From Xanthomarina sp035306605 (GTDB taxonomy: Bacteria; Bacteroidota; Bacteroidia; Flavobacteriales; Flavobacteriaceae), in NCBI GenBank assembly GCA_035306605.1, contig DATGNR010000012.1: a stretch of DNA of 64,000 nt; one strand, given 5' to 3'. How positions within the stretch are numbered: position 1 is the first letter of the stretch; every line of letters starts with the position of its first letter. Shown one piece after another: positions 1-9,440 of this stretch. Below the pieces are notes generated by a model. It did not search any database, had not been told where the DNA came from, and worked only from the letters and a program-made list of their open reading frames with translations. The position numbers and the translations under genes are program-made.

Positions 1-459
1 TAAAGAATCCTCCAGCACATCAAACCTTTTTAAGGAAATGTACCGGCCTTTTTCCTTAAACTCGTTTACAAATTGCGTTAGGGTTTTGTCTTTAAAATCT
101 TTAAAAAGTTTTTGTTTGAAGGCTTGCACTGTAAAATGTACAGGACAGGGATTGTCATCGCCACACTTAGAAAGTCCTAAAAAACACTGATTAAATTTAT
201 CGTGGCCATCTATAGCTAGAACGACATCCCACACTGTTTTTTCCTTATTTTCAGGGCTTATATAAAAACCGCCATGCGGGCCTTTGTTGGAAGTTACTAG
301 GTTGTTTTTGTTTAATTTCTGAAGTATTTTGGCCAAAAATGCTTGAGGCGCTTCTAATTCTTCAGAAATAACTTTTACGCCAACTTTATGGTTTTCATCT
401 GAGCACATTTCTAAATACAGAATGGATCGAATGGCATATTGACAAGCGTTAGATAACAT
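1..459 (-). CDS. Rrf2 family transcriptional regulator (partial, C-terminus outside window)
   Basis: Translating the minus strand from the ATG at 457-459 gives 153 residues with no stop before the window edge. The N-terminus (MLSNACQYAIRSILYLEM) is the typical Rrf2 winged-helix start, followed by the segment with NKGPHGGFYISP that forms the wing. Three cysteines follow in a C-x6-C-x5-C pattern (FNQCFLGLSKCGDDNPCPVH), where IscR and NsrR carry their [2Fe-2S] or [4Fe-4S] ligands. The spacing is near, but not identical, to the C-x5-C-x5-C of IscR. An Fe-S or nitric-oxide sensing role is therefore plausible but unproven. Targets cannot be seen here. Family call is firm; ligand and regulon are inference. 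Confidence 0.85.
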   Translation of the reverse strand, partial: MLSNACQYAIRSILYLEMCSDENHKVGVKVISEELEAPQAFLAKILQKLNKNNLVTSNKGPHGGFYISPENKEKTVWDVVLAIDGHDKFNQCFLGLSKCGDDNPCPVHFTVQAFKQKLFKDFKDKTLTQFVNEFKEKGRYISLKRFDVLEDSL

Positions 460-472
460 GGTTGTTTTTCTT

Positions 473-480
473 CAAATATA
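473..480 (-). promoter_or_regulatory. -7 element of the Rrf2 gene promoter
   Basis: On the minus strand this reads TATATTTG, an exact match to the Bacteroidota TAnnTTTG element, 13 nt before the Rrf2 start codon. No TTG lies at the ideal 19-nt distance, so the -33 half is weak. The implied leader is only a few bases, common in genes translated without a Shine-Dalgarno site. Confidence 0.45.
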
Positions 481-739
481 TAACAAGATGTTTTTATCCT
501 CTATTAATTAACAATAAATTAGGCTCTACCTAATGTGTTTATTCAGGATATTGTTGAAGAGGCCTAAAACTATCGCTCGGGATTATATTTATACCTAAAA
601 GAAGTTGATATAGATAGGAGTAAGAAGTAACAGCGGGGTGGCTTTATATTGGGATTGCGCACTAAAGCATGTACGAAGTACTGGCTGATTGCCGAAAGCC
701 TGTATTTGTTTGGGTGTTATTTACACCAAGGCTGTGGCA

Positions 740-1216
740 TTAGTAGGAATTGTTCCCCGTCATTCCTCTTAATTTCAGGGCTACTATTAAAATGTCTTTC
801 TGACTAATTTGTCCGACAAGCTTGCCATCTTCTACTATAGGGAATCGTCTTCTTTTAGATTCTAGGAATTTGTTGGCCGCGTCAAGCACATTCATATTTC
901 CATCAATGGTTTCAACGTCTTTTATCATGCGTTTTTCCACTAAATTATTTTCTATAGGCATGTTGTAATATCTGCTTTCGCTTATTTGTTTTAAACAATC
1001 TCCTTCAGAAATCATTCCTACCAACTCGTTATTATCATTTACTACGGGACCACCAGAAATTTTATGTTTAATTAATATATCTATTACTTCTTCTAGCGAT
1101 TGCTTCGGTTTAAAAGTAATCAACTCTCTTGTCATGATGTCGCTTACTTTAAACGGAAACGCATCAGGTGTAATCGGTTGTTGCTTTCTAGCTCCTTGAA
1201 AACTCTTTATTGCCAT
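740..1216 (-). CDS. CBS domain-pair protein
   Basis: A 158-residue soluble protein made almost entirely of two CBS motifs: about residues 27-80 (VSDIMTRELITFKPKQSLEE... GGPVVNDNNELVGMISEGD) and about 95-150 (MIKDVETIDGNMNVLDAAN... RRFPIVEDGKLVGQISQKDIL). CBS pairs bind adenine nucleotides and usually sense energy state or regulate a partner enzyme; no partner domain is fused here. It runs parallel to the Rrf2 gene but 280 nt separate them, so co-transcription is uncertain. Stand-alone CBS proteins of this length are common in Flavobacteriaceae; the specific target is unknown. Confidence 0.88.
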   Translation of the reverse strand: MAIKSFQGARKQQPITPDAFPFKVSDIMTRELITFKPKQSLEEVIDILIKHKISGGPVVNDNNELVGMISEGDCLKQISESRYYNMPIENNLVEKRMIKDVETIDGNMNVLDAANKFLESKRRRFPIVEDGKLVGQISQKDILIVALKLRGMTGNNSY

Positions 1217-1329
1217 ATTGATTTTATTTACGGGTTAGTCTTAAATATACTAATTATTAGCGAGTTATCCTAAATTAATTAAGTAAGAAAATTTCTCTAT
1301 TTTTATAAACCAAACCCATCGAAGAAATC

Positions 1330-3627
1330 ATGATTAAAAAAGCAGTTTCCCTTTTATTACTTATAGCGGCTATTTATTGGAGTTTTTCGGCTTTAATGCC
1401 TCAAACCATTTCTACTCTAGATGCCCCTGACCAAAATTTTTCGACCCAACGTGCGCTAGTTCATTTAAAGGAACTATCTAAAACCCCGCATTATGTTGGA
1501 AGTCCAGATCATGAACGGGTAAGAAACTACCTTGTAGACGCTTTAGAACAACTTGGTTTGGAAACGCAAATACAAACAGATTATGTTTTAACCGATTGGG
1601 GCACCCTTACAAAACCCAAGAACATTTTAGCTAGAATTAAAGGATCGGACAATTCAAAAGCCTTGATGTTGCTAGCGCATTACGATAGCAAATCGCACGC
1701 ATCTTTAGGAGCAAGTGATGCTGGTTCAGGCGTTGTTACTATCCTAGAAGGACTGCGAGCCTATTTGCATGAAAATAAAACGCCGAAAAACGATTTGATT
1801 ATCTTGTTTTCCGATGCCGAAGAATTGGGATTAAATGGCGCTTCGCTCTTTGTTAATAAGCATCCTTGGGCCCAAGATGTGGGCTTGGTTTTAAACTTTG
1901 AGGCTCGTGGAAGTGGTGGGCCGAGTTATATGCTGATGGAAACCAATGGCGGAAACCAGAAGTTAATTTCTGGGTTTAAAGCTGCCAATCCGCAGTATCC
2001 TGTAGCCAACTCTTTGGCCTATAGCGTGTATAAAAAACTGCCTAACGATACCGATTTGACCCGTTTTAGAGAAGATGGGGATATAGAGGGTTTTAACTTT
2101 GCTTTTATAGACGATCATTTTGACTACCATACCTCGTTAGACTCCTACGAGAGGTTAGATAGAAACACCTTGGAGCACCAAGGCAGTTATTTGATGCCTT
2201 TATTACACTATTTTGCCGATGCCGATTTAACAGATTTAAAAAGTAAGCAAGACGATATTTATTTTAATGTTCCCCTGTTTAAATTGGTAAGCTATCCTTT
2301 TTCATGGATTAGCCCCATGCTTGTTTTTGCTTGGTTGGTATTTATTGCCCTCGTGTTTTACGGCATGAGTAAACGACGCTTAAACGCCAAAGAGATTGGT
2401 AAAGGAACGCTTGTGTTTTTGGCGAGCCTTATAATTAATGGCGGGATTGGTTATTTAGGATGGAACTTGTTATTGGTTATTTATCCAGAATACACCGAAA
2501 TTCTCCATGGCTTTACCTATAACGGGCATGTTTATATTTGGGTATTTAGCTTGTTAGCGCTTGGGATATGTTTTTGGTTGTTCCACAAAGTTTATAAACC
2601 AGAAAACACCGCTAGTTTATTAGTTGGGCCGTTGTTTGTTTGGTTGCTTATTTGTGTATTTCTAGCCTTCGAGCTTCCAGGAGCTAGCTTTTTTATTATT
2701 CCCGTGTTATTTGGTTTAATTAGTTTGTTTGTTTTGGTTAGACAAAAACAACCCAATCTTTTTTTAATGGTATTTTTAGCGTTACCCCTTTTAAGTATCA
2801 TGACGCCTTTTATTCAAATGTTTCCAGTGGGATTGGGCTTAAAACTTTTAATGGCCGCTTCGGTTTTAGTTAGTTTGATTTTTGGTTTATGTCTACCTAT
2901 TTTTGGGTTTTACAGACATAAAAACAGGTGGTCATATCTCTTGTTTTTTATAACAGGTATCCTTTTTGTTTCGGCACATTTGCAATCTGATTTTAATGAG
3001 GAACGTCCAAAACCAAATAGTTTGATTTATTATTTAGATACAGATAATAACGATGCTGTTTGGGCTAGTTATGATAAGCTATTAGACCCTTGGACTAAAG
3101 CCTATTTATCGGATCATCCTGACAGCGATCACGCTATAACCAAAACCAACTTTGGCAGTAAATACAATACAGGATTTAGTTTTAGCAAAAAAGCAGAGCT
3201 TAAATCGATAGCACCCCCTTTTGTAGATATTAAAACCGATACCCTTATTGGTGAGCAAAGACATGTTAGCCTGTTTATTTCACCTCAACGCCCAGTGAAC
3301 AGAATGGACCTACACACCACTTTTAAGTCTGCATTTAGCTCCTTTAAGGTAAACGGTTTAGACGTTACAGAAGATTTAAACAAGTCTGTTTTAAGCCATA
3401 GCAACCAAATTAGACTGTTTGAGTATTATGTGGTTGACGACAAGTTTTTAGAGCTAGAATTTTCTATTCCGAAGGGAGAGACCATTGACTTTACGTATTA
3501 CGAAGCTTCCTTCGATTTGTTAAGCAATGCGTTGTTTAACCTTCCTGAAAGGCCGAAAAACATGATTCCGAAACCTTTTATTCTGAACGATGCCGTGCTG
3601 CTTAAAAAAAGTATTGAATTCAATTAA
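1330..3627 (+). CDS. M28 family zinc aminopeptidase with C-terminal multi-spanning membrane region
   Basis: 765 residues. An N-terminal membrane anchor (residues 4-22) is followed by an M28 peptidase domain of about 300 residues. Zinc ligands are visible: HYD at 117-119, the SDAGSG segment at 129-134, the DAEE motif at 162-165, NFEARG near 189-194, and a late His in DDHFDYHTSLDSY near 260. From about residue 320 to 560 there are roughly eight hydrophobic spans, then an outside-facing domain of about 200 residues. This resembles the eukaryotic vacuolar membrane protease / Fxna-type M28B architecture. Likely an exported aminopeptidase anchored in the inner membrane; substrate unknown. It stands alone between a divergent CBS gene and the TPR gene. 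Confidence 0.88.
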   Translation: MIKKAVSLLLLIAAIYWSFSALMPQTISTLDAPDQNFSTQRALVHLKELSKTPHYVGSPDHERVRNYLVDALEQLGLETQIQTDYVLTDWGTLTKPKNILARIKGSDNSKALMLLAHYDSKSHASLGASDAGSGVVTILEGLRAYLHENKTPKNDLIILFSDAEELGLNGASLFVNKHPWAQDVGLVLNFEARGSGGPSYMLMETNGGNQKLISGFKAANPQYPVANSLAYSVYKKLPNDTDLTRFREDGDIEGFNFAFIDDHFDYHTSLDSYERLDRNTLEHQGSYLMPLLHYFADADLTDLKSKQDDIYFNVPLFKLVSYPFSWISPMLVFAWLVFIALVFYGMSKRRLNAKEIGKGTLVFLASLIINGGIGYLGWNLLLVIYPEYTEILHGFTYNGHVYIWVFSLLALGICFWLFHKVYKPENTASLLVGPLFVWLLICVFLAFELPGASFFIIPVLFGLISLFVLVRQKQPNLFLMVFLALPLLSIMTPFIQMFPVGLGLKLLMAASVLVSLIFGLCLPIFGFYRHKNRWSYLLFFITGILFVSAHLQSDFNEERPKPNSLIYYLDTDNNDAVWASYDKLLDPWTKAYLSDHPDSDHAITKTNFGSKYNTGFSFSKKAELKSIAPPFVDIKTDTLIGEQRHVSLFISPQRPVNRMDLHTTFKSAFSSFKVNGLDVTEDLNKSVLSHSNQIRLFEYYVVDDKFLELEFSIPKGETIDFTYYEASFDLLSNALFNLPERPKNMIPKPFILNDAVLLKKSIEFN

Positions 3628-3704
3628 TGTTTTACAAACAATTAGCATGACTTTAAGATAATACCCCGTGATTTTTTTTAGTTTTGAAAGTAAAACAACT
3701 AAAA

Positions 3705-4403
3705 ATGAAACACATTACCTTAATTATCTGTATGGCCATGAGTTTTGGTTTAAGCGCCCAAAACAACCAAGAGTTACTAAAACACTTTGAAGCCTATTAT
3801 AAACAAATGAAAGCTCAAGGGGATATTCAGGGTGCTATAAATGGATTGACACATTTAAACCTTTTAAAACCTTCAGATGCGAGGCAAGATACTTTAGCCT
3901 ATTTTTATATGAATGAGGGGAAGTTTGTACAAGCTTTAAATGTTATTGGTGCTGATTTGTATGCTACAGATTCCGACATGGCCGTTGAGATTAAAGCTAT
4001 TTCCTTAAAGGCTATCAATCGGCCAAAACTAGCCATAAAACAGTTTGAAGAGCTATTTAGACGACGTCCAGACGTAACCATTGCTTATGACTTGGCAGAG
4101 CTTTATATTCAAGATCAAAATTTAGCCGAAGCTTCTAAAAAAATAGAATACGGCTTAATGCATGTAGAAGCTACTACAACTAAAACCTACTACGAAGCAA
4201 GACAGCCTTATCAAGTGCCGTTAAAAGCTGGGTTTTTATACCTTAAAGGCTTACAGGTTTTTAATGAAAATAAAGAAAAAAATATTGATTTAGCCGTTTC
4301 CTACTTAGAGCAGGCATTAACTTTAGCCCCTAATTTCAATTTAGCTTTTGTTAGCAGGTCGGCCTTACTAGGGCAAAAAGAGCAGCCAAATAAAGAAGAT
4401 TAA
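3705..4403 (+). CDS. exported tetratricopeptide-repeat protein
   Basis: An ATG at 3705 gives a 232-residue protein with a clean signal peptide (MKHITLIICMAMSFGLSAQ); a TTG at 3684 would add seven residues in front of the Lys-His start and is less likely. The body is helical TPR-like repeats (for example QGAINGLTHLNLLKPSDARQ, RPKLAIKQFEELFRRRPDVT, AVSYLEQALTLAPNFNLAFV). Such proteins act as scaffolds in the periplasm; there is no catalytic motif. It follows the M28 gene by 77 nt and may be co-transcribed. It ends before a strong bidirectional hairpin. Confidence 0.8.
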   Translation: MKHITLIICMAMSFGLSAQNNQELLKHFEAYYKQMKAQGDIQGAINGLTHLNLLKPSDARQDTLAYFYMNEGKFVQALNVIGADLYATDSDMAVEIKAISLKAINRPKLAIKQFEELFRRRPDVTIAYDLAELYIQDQNLAEASKKIEYGLMHVEATTTKTYYEARQPYQVPLKAGFLYLKGLQVFNENKEKNIDLAVSYLEQALTLAPNFNLAFVSRSALLGQKEQPNKED

Positions 4404-4516
4404 TTGGTTTTGTGACGCGTATTTAGATTGAATGCCTCTCTGTTTTAAGGCATCCCTATATTTATAGCATAGTTATCGATTCGTGGCTTTACTAACTACC
4501 ATCAGTACCAAAAAAA

Positions 4517-4549
4517 AAGCTGAACAATGAAAATCATTGCTCAGCTTTT
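4517..4549. terminator. bidirectional intrinsic terminator
   Basis: Inverted repeat AAGCTGAACAATGA (4517-4530) and TCATTGCTCAGCTT (4534-4547), a 14-bp stem with one A-C mismatch and an AAA loop. It is flanked by an A-run on the left and T-rich sequence on the right. It lies between the convergent TPR gene and the T9SS gene, so it can stop transcription from both sides. Confidence 0.85.
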
Positions 4550-4613
4550 GTTGTTCCTTATAATCTTTGAATACGCTGTACCGATTCCAAGATCTTTCTT
4601 CTAAAGGGTTGGG

Positions 4614-6242
4614 TTATTCTTTAACCAATCTAAGGGTATGCGTTTCAGTACCATGTTTAAGCGTTACCAAATACACTCCAGAGTTTAACTCGTTGTTTAA
4701 AGAAACTGTTACTTTATTGTCTGCAGCCGTTAAGGTGTTCGTAAAGATTCTTCTTCCTGCCATATCTGCAATATTCACTTCTACCTGCTGACCATTTAAT
4801 TTTGGTGCATGCACATAAAAAGTATTATCGCTTAATGGGTTAGGGAATACACGTGTACCTACTAACATGTTATAATCATTAATACTTGTTGTTGCATCTT
4901 GTACTAAAACCGTATAATCTTCAATTTCTCCCCAATCGAACGAATTACATGGATCTGCCACATCTTCGTACCATCCAACTTTAACACGCATACGTGTGTT
5001 TCCAAGTACTGCATCAGCAGGAACCGTGATATCCATTGTGTGAGGACCCACACTACTTGTTGCTGAAGCTAGGGTGTACACCTCACCAGCATCATCTAGG
5101 GTTCCGTTTTGGTTCCAATCGATAAATACATACAGGTAATCATTTCCATCCACAGTAAGTTGTACTGAGATTTGATTTGTATCTCCTACATTTACGGTTG
5201 CCACTTGATTGGTAAAATCATTATACGGGGCATGCGAGGAGGTTGTATTATTAATTCCTGCATAAGTAACATTTGTAATATTCTCAAAATTTGGACTAGA
5301 ATCTGCTGATTCACAATAAGCAATCACTGTTGTGAAAGTTGCCACTGTTGACATGGCTGTATCTCCAGATGCCGTACATGTTGAAACTAATCTCCATTCA
5401 ACCACATCTCCAACTTCAGCAGGCGCTGTTGCGTTATACGCTAACACTTCATTTGTTGCCGCTCCTTCATCTACCCAACCTTGACCATTGGTATTAGATT
5501 GCCATTGAAATGACATTTCGGTTGCAGAAGAATATCCTGTTGCTGATACGCTATAGGCAGAACCAACTCCACCTGATGTCGGGCTAACTTGTGCCACTCC
5601 AGCGTCCGGCATCCCACTACATGCTGTAATGGCATCACAATCTCCATAAAAAGAGATAACCCCATCAGCCGTTTCATCAAATCCATTAACCGGATCTGAA
5701 CCAGGTACCCAGACTCCATCAGCCAAGAAATAACTTTCATTAGGTGTGTTCATTGCTGTAACTACTTCTATATAAGAATTTCCGCCAGCTTGTACCAAAA
5801 CTCCAATCCAAAAAATTGTATCTGTGGTTTCTCCCATAAAAGTAAACGGCACGGCTAAATCTAAATTTACCTGCACACGGTCGTGTCCGAATGCCTCACC
5901 AATAACTGTAGCAGATGTTGGAGCCTGCATAGCGGTAGCGCTTAATTCAACTCCTGGTCCGGTTCCTGATGTGGAATTTTTATAAAAATGTAATTTCACT
6001 CCATCAATAGAAACGCCTAGTGGAACCAAGGCATTAAATTGAACAGAATTAAGTGTAAACGCTTCATTTGCATTTACAACTAAATCGTTTGCAAATATCA
6101 GCGTATTAAGGTAACCATATCCATTCTCCACTGTAGTACCGGCCATGGTTTCCTGCGAACAGGACACAGACTGTGCATAAGTAGAAGTCCACATAAGCAT
6201 GCTAGCCATGCTTACAAAAAATAGCAAAGTAATTTTTCTCAT
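4614..6242 (-). CDS. secreted GEVED-domain protein with type IX secretion (T9SS) sorting signal
   Basis: 542 residues. Signal peptide at 1-23 (ending STYAQ). Residues about 25-200 form a beta-rich domain of unknown role; about 210-305 is a second beta domain of Ig-like character. The next domain, about 310-450, carries the GEVED signature (DWNQNGTLDDAGEVYTL ... DWGEIEDYTVLV), a calcium-binding-looking fold common in secreted Bacteroidota proteins. The last ~75 residues (from about VFPNPLSDNTFYV, with MAGRRIFTN and SGVYLVTLKHG) are a type A T9SS C-terminal sorting domain. It should therefore be exported across the outer membrane and attached or released outside. No enzymatic domain is visible; adhesion or a structural role is possible. 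Confidence 0.9.
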   Translation of the reverse strand: MRKITLLFFVSMASMLMWTSTYAQSVSCSQETMAGTTVENGYGYLNTLIFANDLVVNANEAFTLNSVQFNALVPLGVSIDGVKLHFYKNSTSGTGPGVELSATAMQAPTSATVIGEAFGHDRVQVNLDLAVPFTFMGETTDTIFWIGVLVQAGGNSYIEVVTAMNTPNESYFLADGVWVPGSDPVNGFDETADGVISFYGDCDAITACSGMPDAGVAQVSPTSGGVGSAYSVSATGYSSATEMSFQWQSNTNGQGWVDEGAATNEVLAYNATAPAEVGDVVEWRLVSTCTASGDTAMSTVATFTTVIAYCESADSSPNFENITNVTYAGINNTTSSHAPYNDFTNQVATVNVGDTNQISVQLTVDGNDYLYVFIDWNQNGTLDDAGEVYTLASATSSVGPHTMDITVPADAVLGNTRMRVKVGWYEDVADPCNSFDWGEIEDYTVLVQDATTSINDYNMLVGTRVFPNPLSDNTFYVHAPKLNGQQVEVNIADMAGRRIFTNTLTAADNKVTVSLNNELNSGVYLVTLKHGTETHTLRLVKE

Positions 6243-6516
6243 AATAATAACATTTTAAAATAATTAATTAGGTTTTATAAATACCGTCCAATTTCATGGA
6301 GACACGGGTTCAATTCTTCGTAAACTTATAATAAACATCTAACTGGCACTAGGTGATTTACTAATAGTATTACTGAAATATTTATTAAATTAACAAAGAT
6401 TTAATACAATAAACAAATTAATAATTAAAAAATATATATAGTCTTCAAAAACCACCTCTAAGTCCAACTAAAGTTGCGCTTTCTTTGATTTAAAATTTCC
6501 TTTCTGACTGAAAACA
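6243..6516. other. AT-rich intergenic region upstream of the T9SS gene
   Basis: About 270 bases between the T9SS gene start and the terminator of the M13 peptidase gene. No open reading frame with protein-like composition and no convincing RNA helix is visible. It presumably contains the promoter of the T9SS gene on the minus strand, but I see no exact TAnnTTTG element near the start. Confidence 0.4.
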
Positions 6517-6545
6517 AAAAAGCCAGCAGTTAGTGCTGGCTTTTT
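6517..6545 (-). terminator. intrinsic terminator of the M13 peptidase gene
   Basis: Perfect 12-bp inverted repeat: AAAAAGCCAGCA (6517-6528) and TGCTGGCTTTTT (6534-6545) with loop GTTAG. It lies 25 nt past the minus-strand stop codon at 6571. On both strands the stem ends in a U-run, so it could also stop readthrough from the other side. Confidence 0.88.
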
Positions 6546-6570
6546 GATTAATAACATCTCAAAAAAGATG

Positions 6571-8667
6571 TTACCAAATTTTCACTCGTTTTTCTGGAGC
6601 TAAATACATGTTATCACCTTCTGAAATATTAAATGCCTCGTAAAATGCATCTACATTTTGTAAAGGCATTACTGCACGGTACATCCCTGGAGAGTGTGTA
6701 TCTGTTTTAATTTGATTTCTTAAAGCATCTTCCGTGTATTTGGTTCTCCACACAGTAGCCCAGCTCATAAAGAAACGTTGTTCAGGAGAGAACCCATCAA
6801 TATTTTCTGGTCTTCCGTTTTCAGCTAAATAAAGTTGAAGTCCATCATAAGCCGCATTTACACCACCTAGATCCCCAATGTTTTCACCTAAAGTAAAATC
6901 ACCGTTTAACTTTACGTCTGGCAATGCATTTACTTCGCTATATTGAGCAGAAAGTTCTTTCCCTAAAGCTGTGAATTGCTCTAAATCTGACTCCGTCCAC
7001 CAGTTATTTAAGTTACCATCCGCATCGTAACGAGAACCAGAATCGTCGAAGCAATGAGAAATCTCATGACCGATTACGGCACCAATACCACCATAATTTA
7101 CTGCTTCATCCGCTTGGAAGTTATAGAAAGGAGGTTGTAAAATAGCTGCTGGGAACACAATCTCGTTGTAAGGAGGCATAAAATATGCGTTTACAATTTG
7201 AGGAGCCATTAACCATTCTGTTTTATCAACAGGTTTTCCTAATTTACCTAAGTCTTCTTTAAATCTCCATTCAGAAACATGGTTCATGTTTTCAAAGTAA
7301 GATCCACCTTCAGCAACATTTTTAACCTCTAAAGCGGAGTAGTCTTTCCATTTATCTGGATAGGCTATTTTCACGCTCATTTTATGAAGTTTTTCTATCG
7401 CTTTCTCCTTGGTTTCAGGTGTCATCCAATCTAAATTCTTGATTCTATTTTCAAAAGCAAGCATGATGTTTTTAATCATGTTCTCTGCTTTCTCCTTAGC
7501 TTCTGGTGGAAACATTTTATCCACGTATAATTTTCCTAAAGCTTCACCAACCGTTCTATTTAAGGTGTTTAATGCACGCTCTTCTCTTGGTCTTTGTTCC
7601 TTAGAACCTGTTAAATCTCTACCGTAGAACTCCCAGTTAGCCGTTTCCATTTCTGTAGTTAATTGTCCGGCTGCACCTCTTACAAGAGTCCAATTTAAAT
7701 AGTCCTTCCAAACTTGAACGTTGTTTTGAGAAAACAAGTTATTTAAGGCTTTAAAATATCCAGGATCAGTTACAATTACAGTATCTAAATTAGCCACTCC
7801 AATTCCTGTAAAATATGCTTTCCAATCTATAGAAGGAGTCATTTTGTTTAAATCGTCAATCGATTTTGGATTGAAGCGTTTTCTTGGGTCTCTACTTTCT
7901 TCTTTCGTCATTCTAGGCTCCGCCATGCTTGTTTCGAAATCTAAAATTTCAACTGATTTCTTTTGAGCACTCTCTTGGTCTACGCCAATATATTGCAACA
8001 TTCTAGCAATATGTGAACGGTACTTATCGCGTTTATCCTTTGTATCATCATCTTGATCTACGTAGTAATCTCTACTTAAACCTAAAGAACCACCCCCTAA
8101 ATAAGCTGTGTTTAAATTACTGTCTTTAGGATGAGCACCCACTCCAAATCCAAAAAAACCAGCACCACCTTGTGGTTCCATTTCAATTAGATAGGCTTGT
8201 AAATCGTCCAGATTTTTGATGGCATTAATTTTCTCTAAATAAGGTTTTAGAGGTTCGATACCTAGATTATCTCTAGATACTGTATCCATGATGGTTTGGA
8301 AGATTTCTACTGCTTTTTCTTGATCGGATCCTGGAAGCACGGTAATTTTATCCATATCCTTATTATCGGACATGGCCGACTTTAAAATAGACAAAGCATC
8401 GGCATCTGTTTTTTTACGAAGCTCGTCGAAACTTCCCCATCGGGTTCTGTCTGCTGGAATTTCATTAGTTTTTAACCAAGTTCCGTTTACGTAATTGAAA
8501 AAATCTTGATTTGGGGCTACCGAAGTATCCATGTACTCTAGATTAATTCCCGGGACTTTTTCCAGATCGGCTTGCGCCAAGTCTTTCTTTGAATCGTCTT
8601 TACAGGCTACTAAGCCAGCAAAAGCCACAGCTCCATAAAGAGAAAGCTTTAAAAAATTTTTGTTCAT
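6571..8667 (-). CDS. M13 (neprilysin/PepO-like) zinc metallopeptidase lipoprotein
   Basis: 698 residues, the normal M13 size. The start MNKNFLKLSLYGAVAFAGLVAC is a lipoprotein signal with the acceptor Cys at residue 22, so the enzyme is membrane-anchored outside the cytoplasm. The N-terminal Peptidase_M13_N region (PNQDFFNYVNGTWLK) is followed by the catalytic domain. NAYFMPPYNEIVFPAAIL leads into the zinc motif GHEISHCFDDSGSRYD (about residues 528-543), with the third ligand and the conserved ENIGDLGG about 60 residues later. It ends with a C-terminal W consistent with the family. Oligopeptide degradation is the expected role. It is monocistronic with its own terminator. Confidence 0.95.
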   Translation of the reverse strand: MNKNFLKLSLYGAVAFAGLVACKDDSKKDLAQADLEKVPGINLEYMDTSVAPNQDFFNYVNGTWLKTNEIPADRTRWGSFDELRKKTDADALSILKSAMSDNKDMDKITVLPGSDQEKAVEIFQTIMDTVSRDNLGIEPLKPYLEKINAIKNLDDLQAYLIEMEPQGGAGFFGFGVGAHPKDSNLNTAYLGGGSLGLSRDYYVDQDDDTKDKRDKYRSHIARMLQYIGVDQESAQKKSVEILDFETSMAEPRMTKEESRDPRKRFNPKSIDDLNKMTPSIDWKAYFTGIGVANLDTVIVTDPGYFKALNNLFSQNNVQVWKDYLNWTLVRGAAGQLTTEMETANWEFYGRDLTGSKEQRPREERALNTLNRTVGEALGKLYVDKMFPPEAKEKAENMIKNIMLAFENRIKNLDWMTPETKEKAIEKLHKMSVKIAYPDKWKDYSALEVKNVAEGGSYFENMNHVSEWRFKEDLGKLGKPVDKTEWLMAPQIVNAYFMPPYNEIVFPAAILQPPFYNFQADEAVNYGGIGAVIGHEISHCFDDSGSRYDADGNLNNWWTESDLEQFTALGKELSAQYSEVNALPDVKLNGDFTLGENIGDLGGVNAAYDGLQLYLAENGRPENIDGFSPEQRFFMSWATVWRTKYTEDALRNQIKTDTHSPGMYRAVMPLQNVDAFYEAFNISEGDNMYLAPEKRVKIW

Positions 8668-8775
8668 AAGGTTTAGGTTGAATTTTAAAATGTGAAATTT
8701 ACTAATAATTAAGAGTGATTAATACCGCTACTTAAATATTAACAAAAAGTTAAGAATTAAGTAATTGCATAATAT

Positions 8776-9285
8776 CTAAGGTTTTATAATTTTTTGAGAT
8801 TCCCTTTCTAGCTTTTTATTCATTTGAAGATTTAGGTCGGAGAAGGACACTAACACCTCTTTTATATGGCTTATTATGGCATCTGGTGTGGTATTAGAAA
8901 GGTTTACTACGCTTTCTAGTTTGTATAATTTCGTTTCTAAAGCAATTAGTCGCGACATAATACTAGGCGCGTTTAGTTGCTCGGGAATGTTTGCTTTTAA
9001 ATCTTTAGTTAAGCTTTCTAAAATTTCATGGTTATCTTTAAAATAAGCCACATTAGCCTGTTTTAAATTCTCCATAATATTTTCTAGTTCATTATACTGC
9101 ACCCAATTTTGTGTATAGGCTTTTACTTTAGCATCTTGAAGGTATTCGGTGAATTTTAAGTTTTGAACCTGTTCTTTCGTCAGGTTTGGTAAATTTGAAT
9201 CCTCTTCTACATTGCCCGTGTTTTCTTCGGTGTTCCCGCAAGAAAGCAAACAGATAAGCAAACAAAAACTAATAAGTATTTTCAT
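8776..9285 (-). CDS. small lipoprotein of unknown function
   Basis: 169 residues. MKILISFCLLICLLSC is a lipoprotein signal with lipobox LLSC (Cys at 16), followed by an acidic linker. The rest is predicted alpha-helical and rich in Leu, Lys and Glu (LKQANVAYFKDNHEILESLTKDLK; SRLIALETKLYKLESVVNLS), suggesting a helical bundle or coiled coil. No family recognised. It lies 108 nt downstream of the M13 gene start, on the same strand, with its own -7 element. Confidence 0.72.
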   Translation of the reverse strand: MKILISFCLLICLLSCGNTEENTGNVEEDSNLPNLTKEQVQNLKFTEYLQDAKVKAYTQNWVQYNELENIMENLKQANVAYFKDNHEILESLTKDLKANIPEQLNAPSIMSRLIALETKLYKLESVVNLSNTTPDAIISHIKEVLVSFSDLNLQMNKKLERESQKIIKP

Positions 9286-9305
9286 ATTGACATTATAAGG
9301 AACAG

Positions 9306-9313
9306 CAAATATA
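9306..9313 (-). promoter_or_regulatory. -7 element for the small lipoprotein gene
   Basis: The minus strand reads TATATTTG, an exact TAnnTTTG match 20 nt before the start codon. No TTG at 19 nt upstream, so only the -7 half is supported. Confidence 0.45.
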
Positions 9314-9410
9314 TAGATTTCGGTTTTTTATATGCTACTGTTTAGCACTTGATTAATAATTAAGAATGTTTTTTTAAGTTAATTTTATCAGTCTTGAGCA
9401 AAAATCTTAT

Positions 9411-9418
9411 TATTTTTG
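9411..9418 (+). promoter_or_regulatory. -7 element for the SDR threonine dehydrogenase gene
   Basis: TATTTTTG matches TAnnTTTG exactly and lies 22 nt before the ATG at 9441. The nearest upstream TTG (9394-9396) is at a 14-nt spacing, shorter than the ideal 19, so the -33 half is uncertain. Confidence 0.45.
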
Positions 9419-9440
9419 ACCCCAATAAAACCTTAAAAAA

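Noticed and set aside
4567..4791. 74-residue open frame opposite the T9SS sorting domain
   Set aside because: Antisense shadow; it begins before and ends inside the conserved C-terminal sorting domain of the minus-strand gene.
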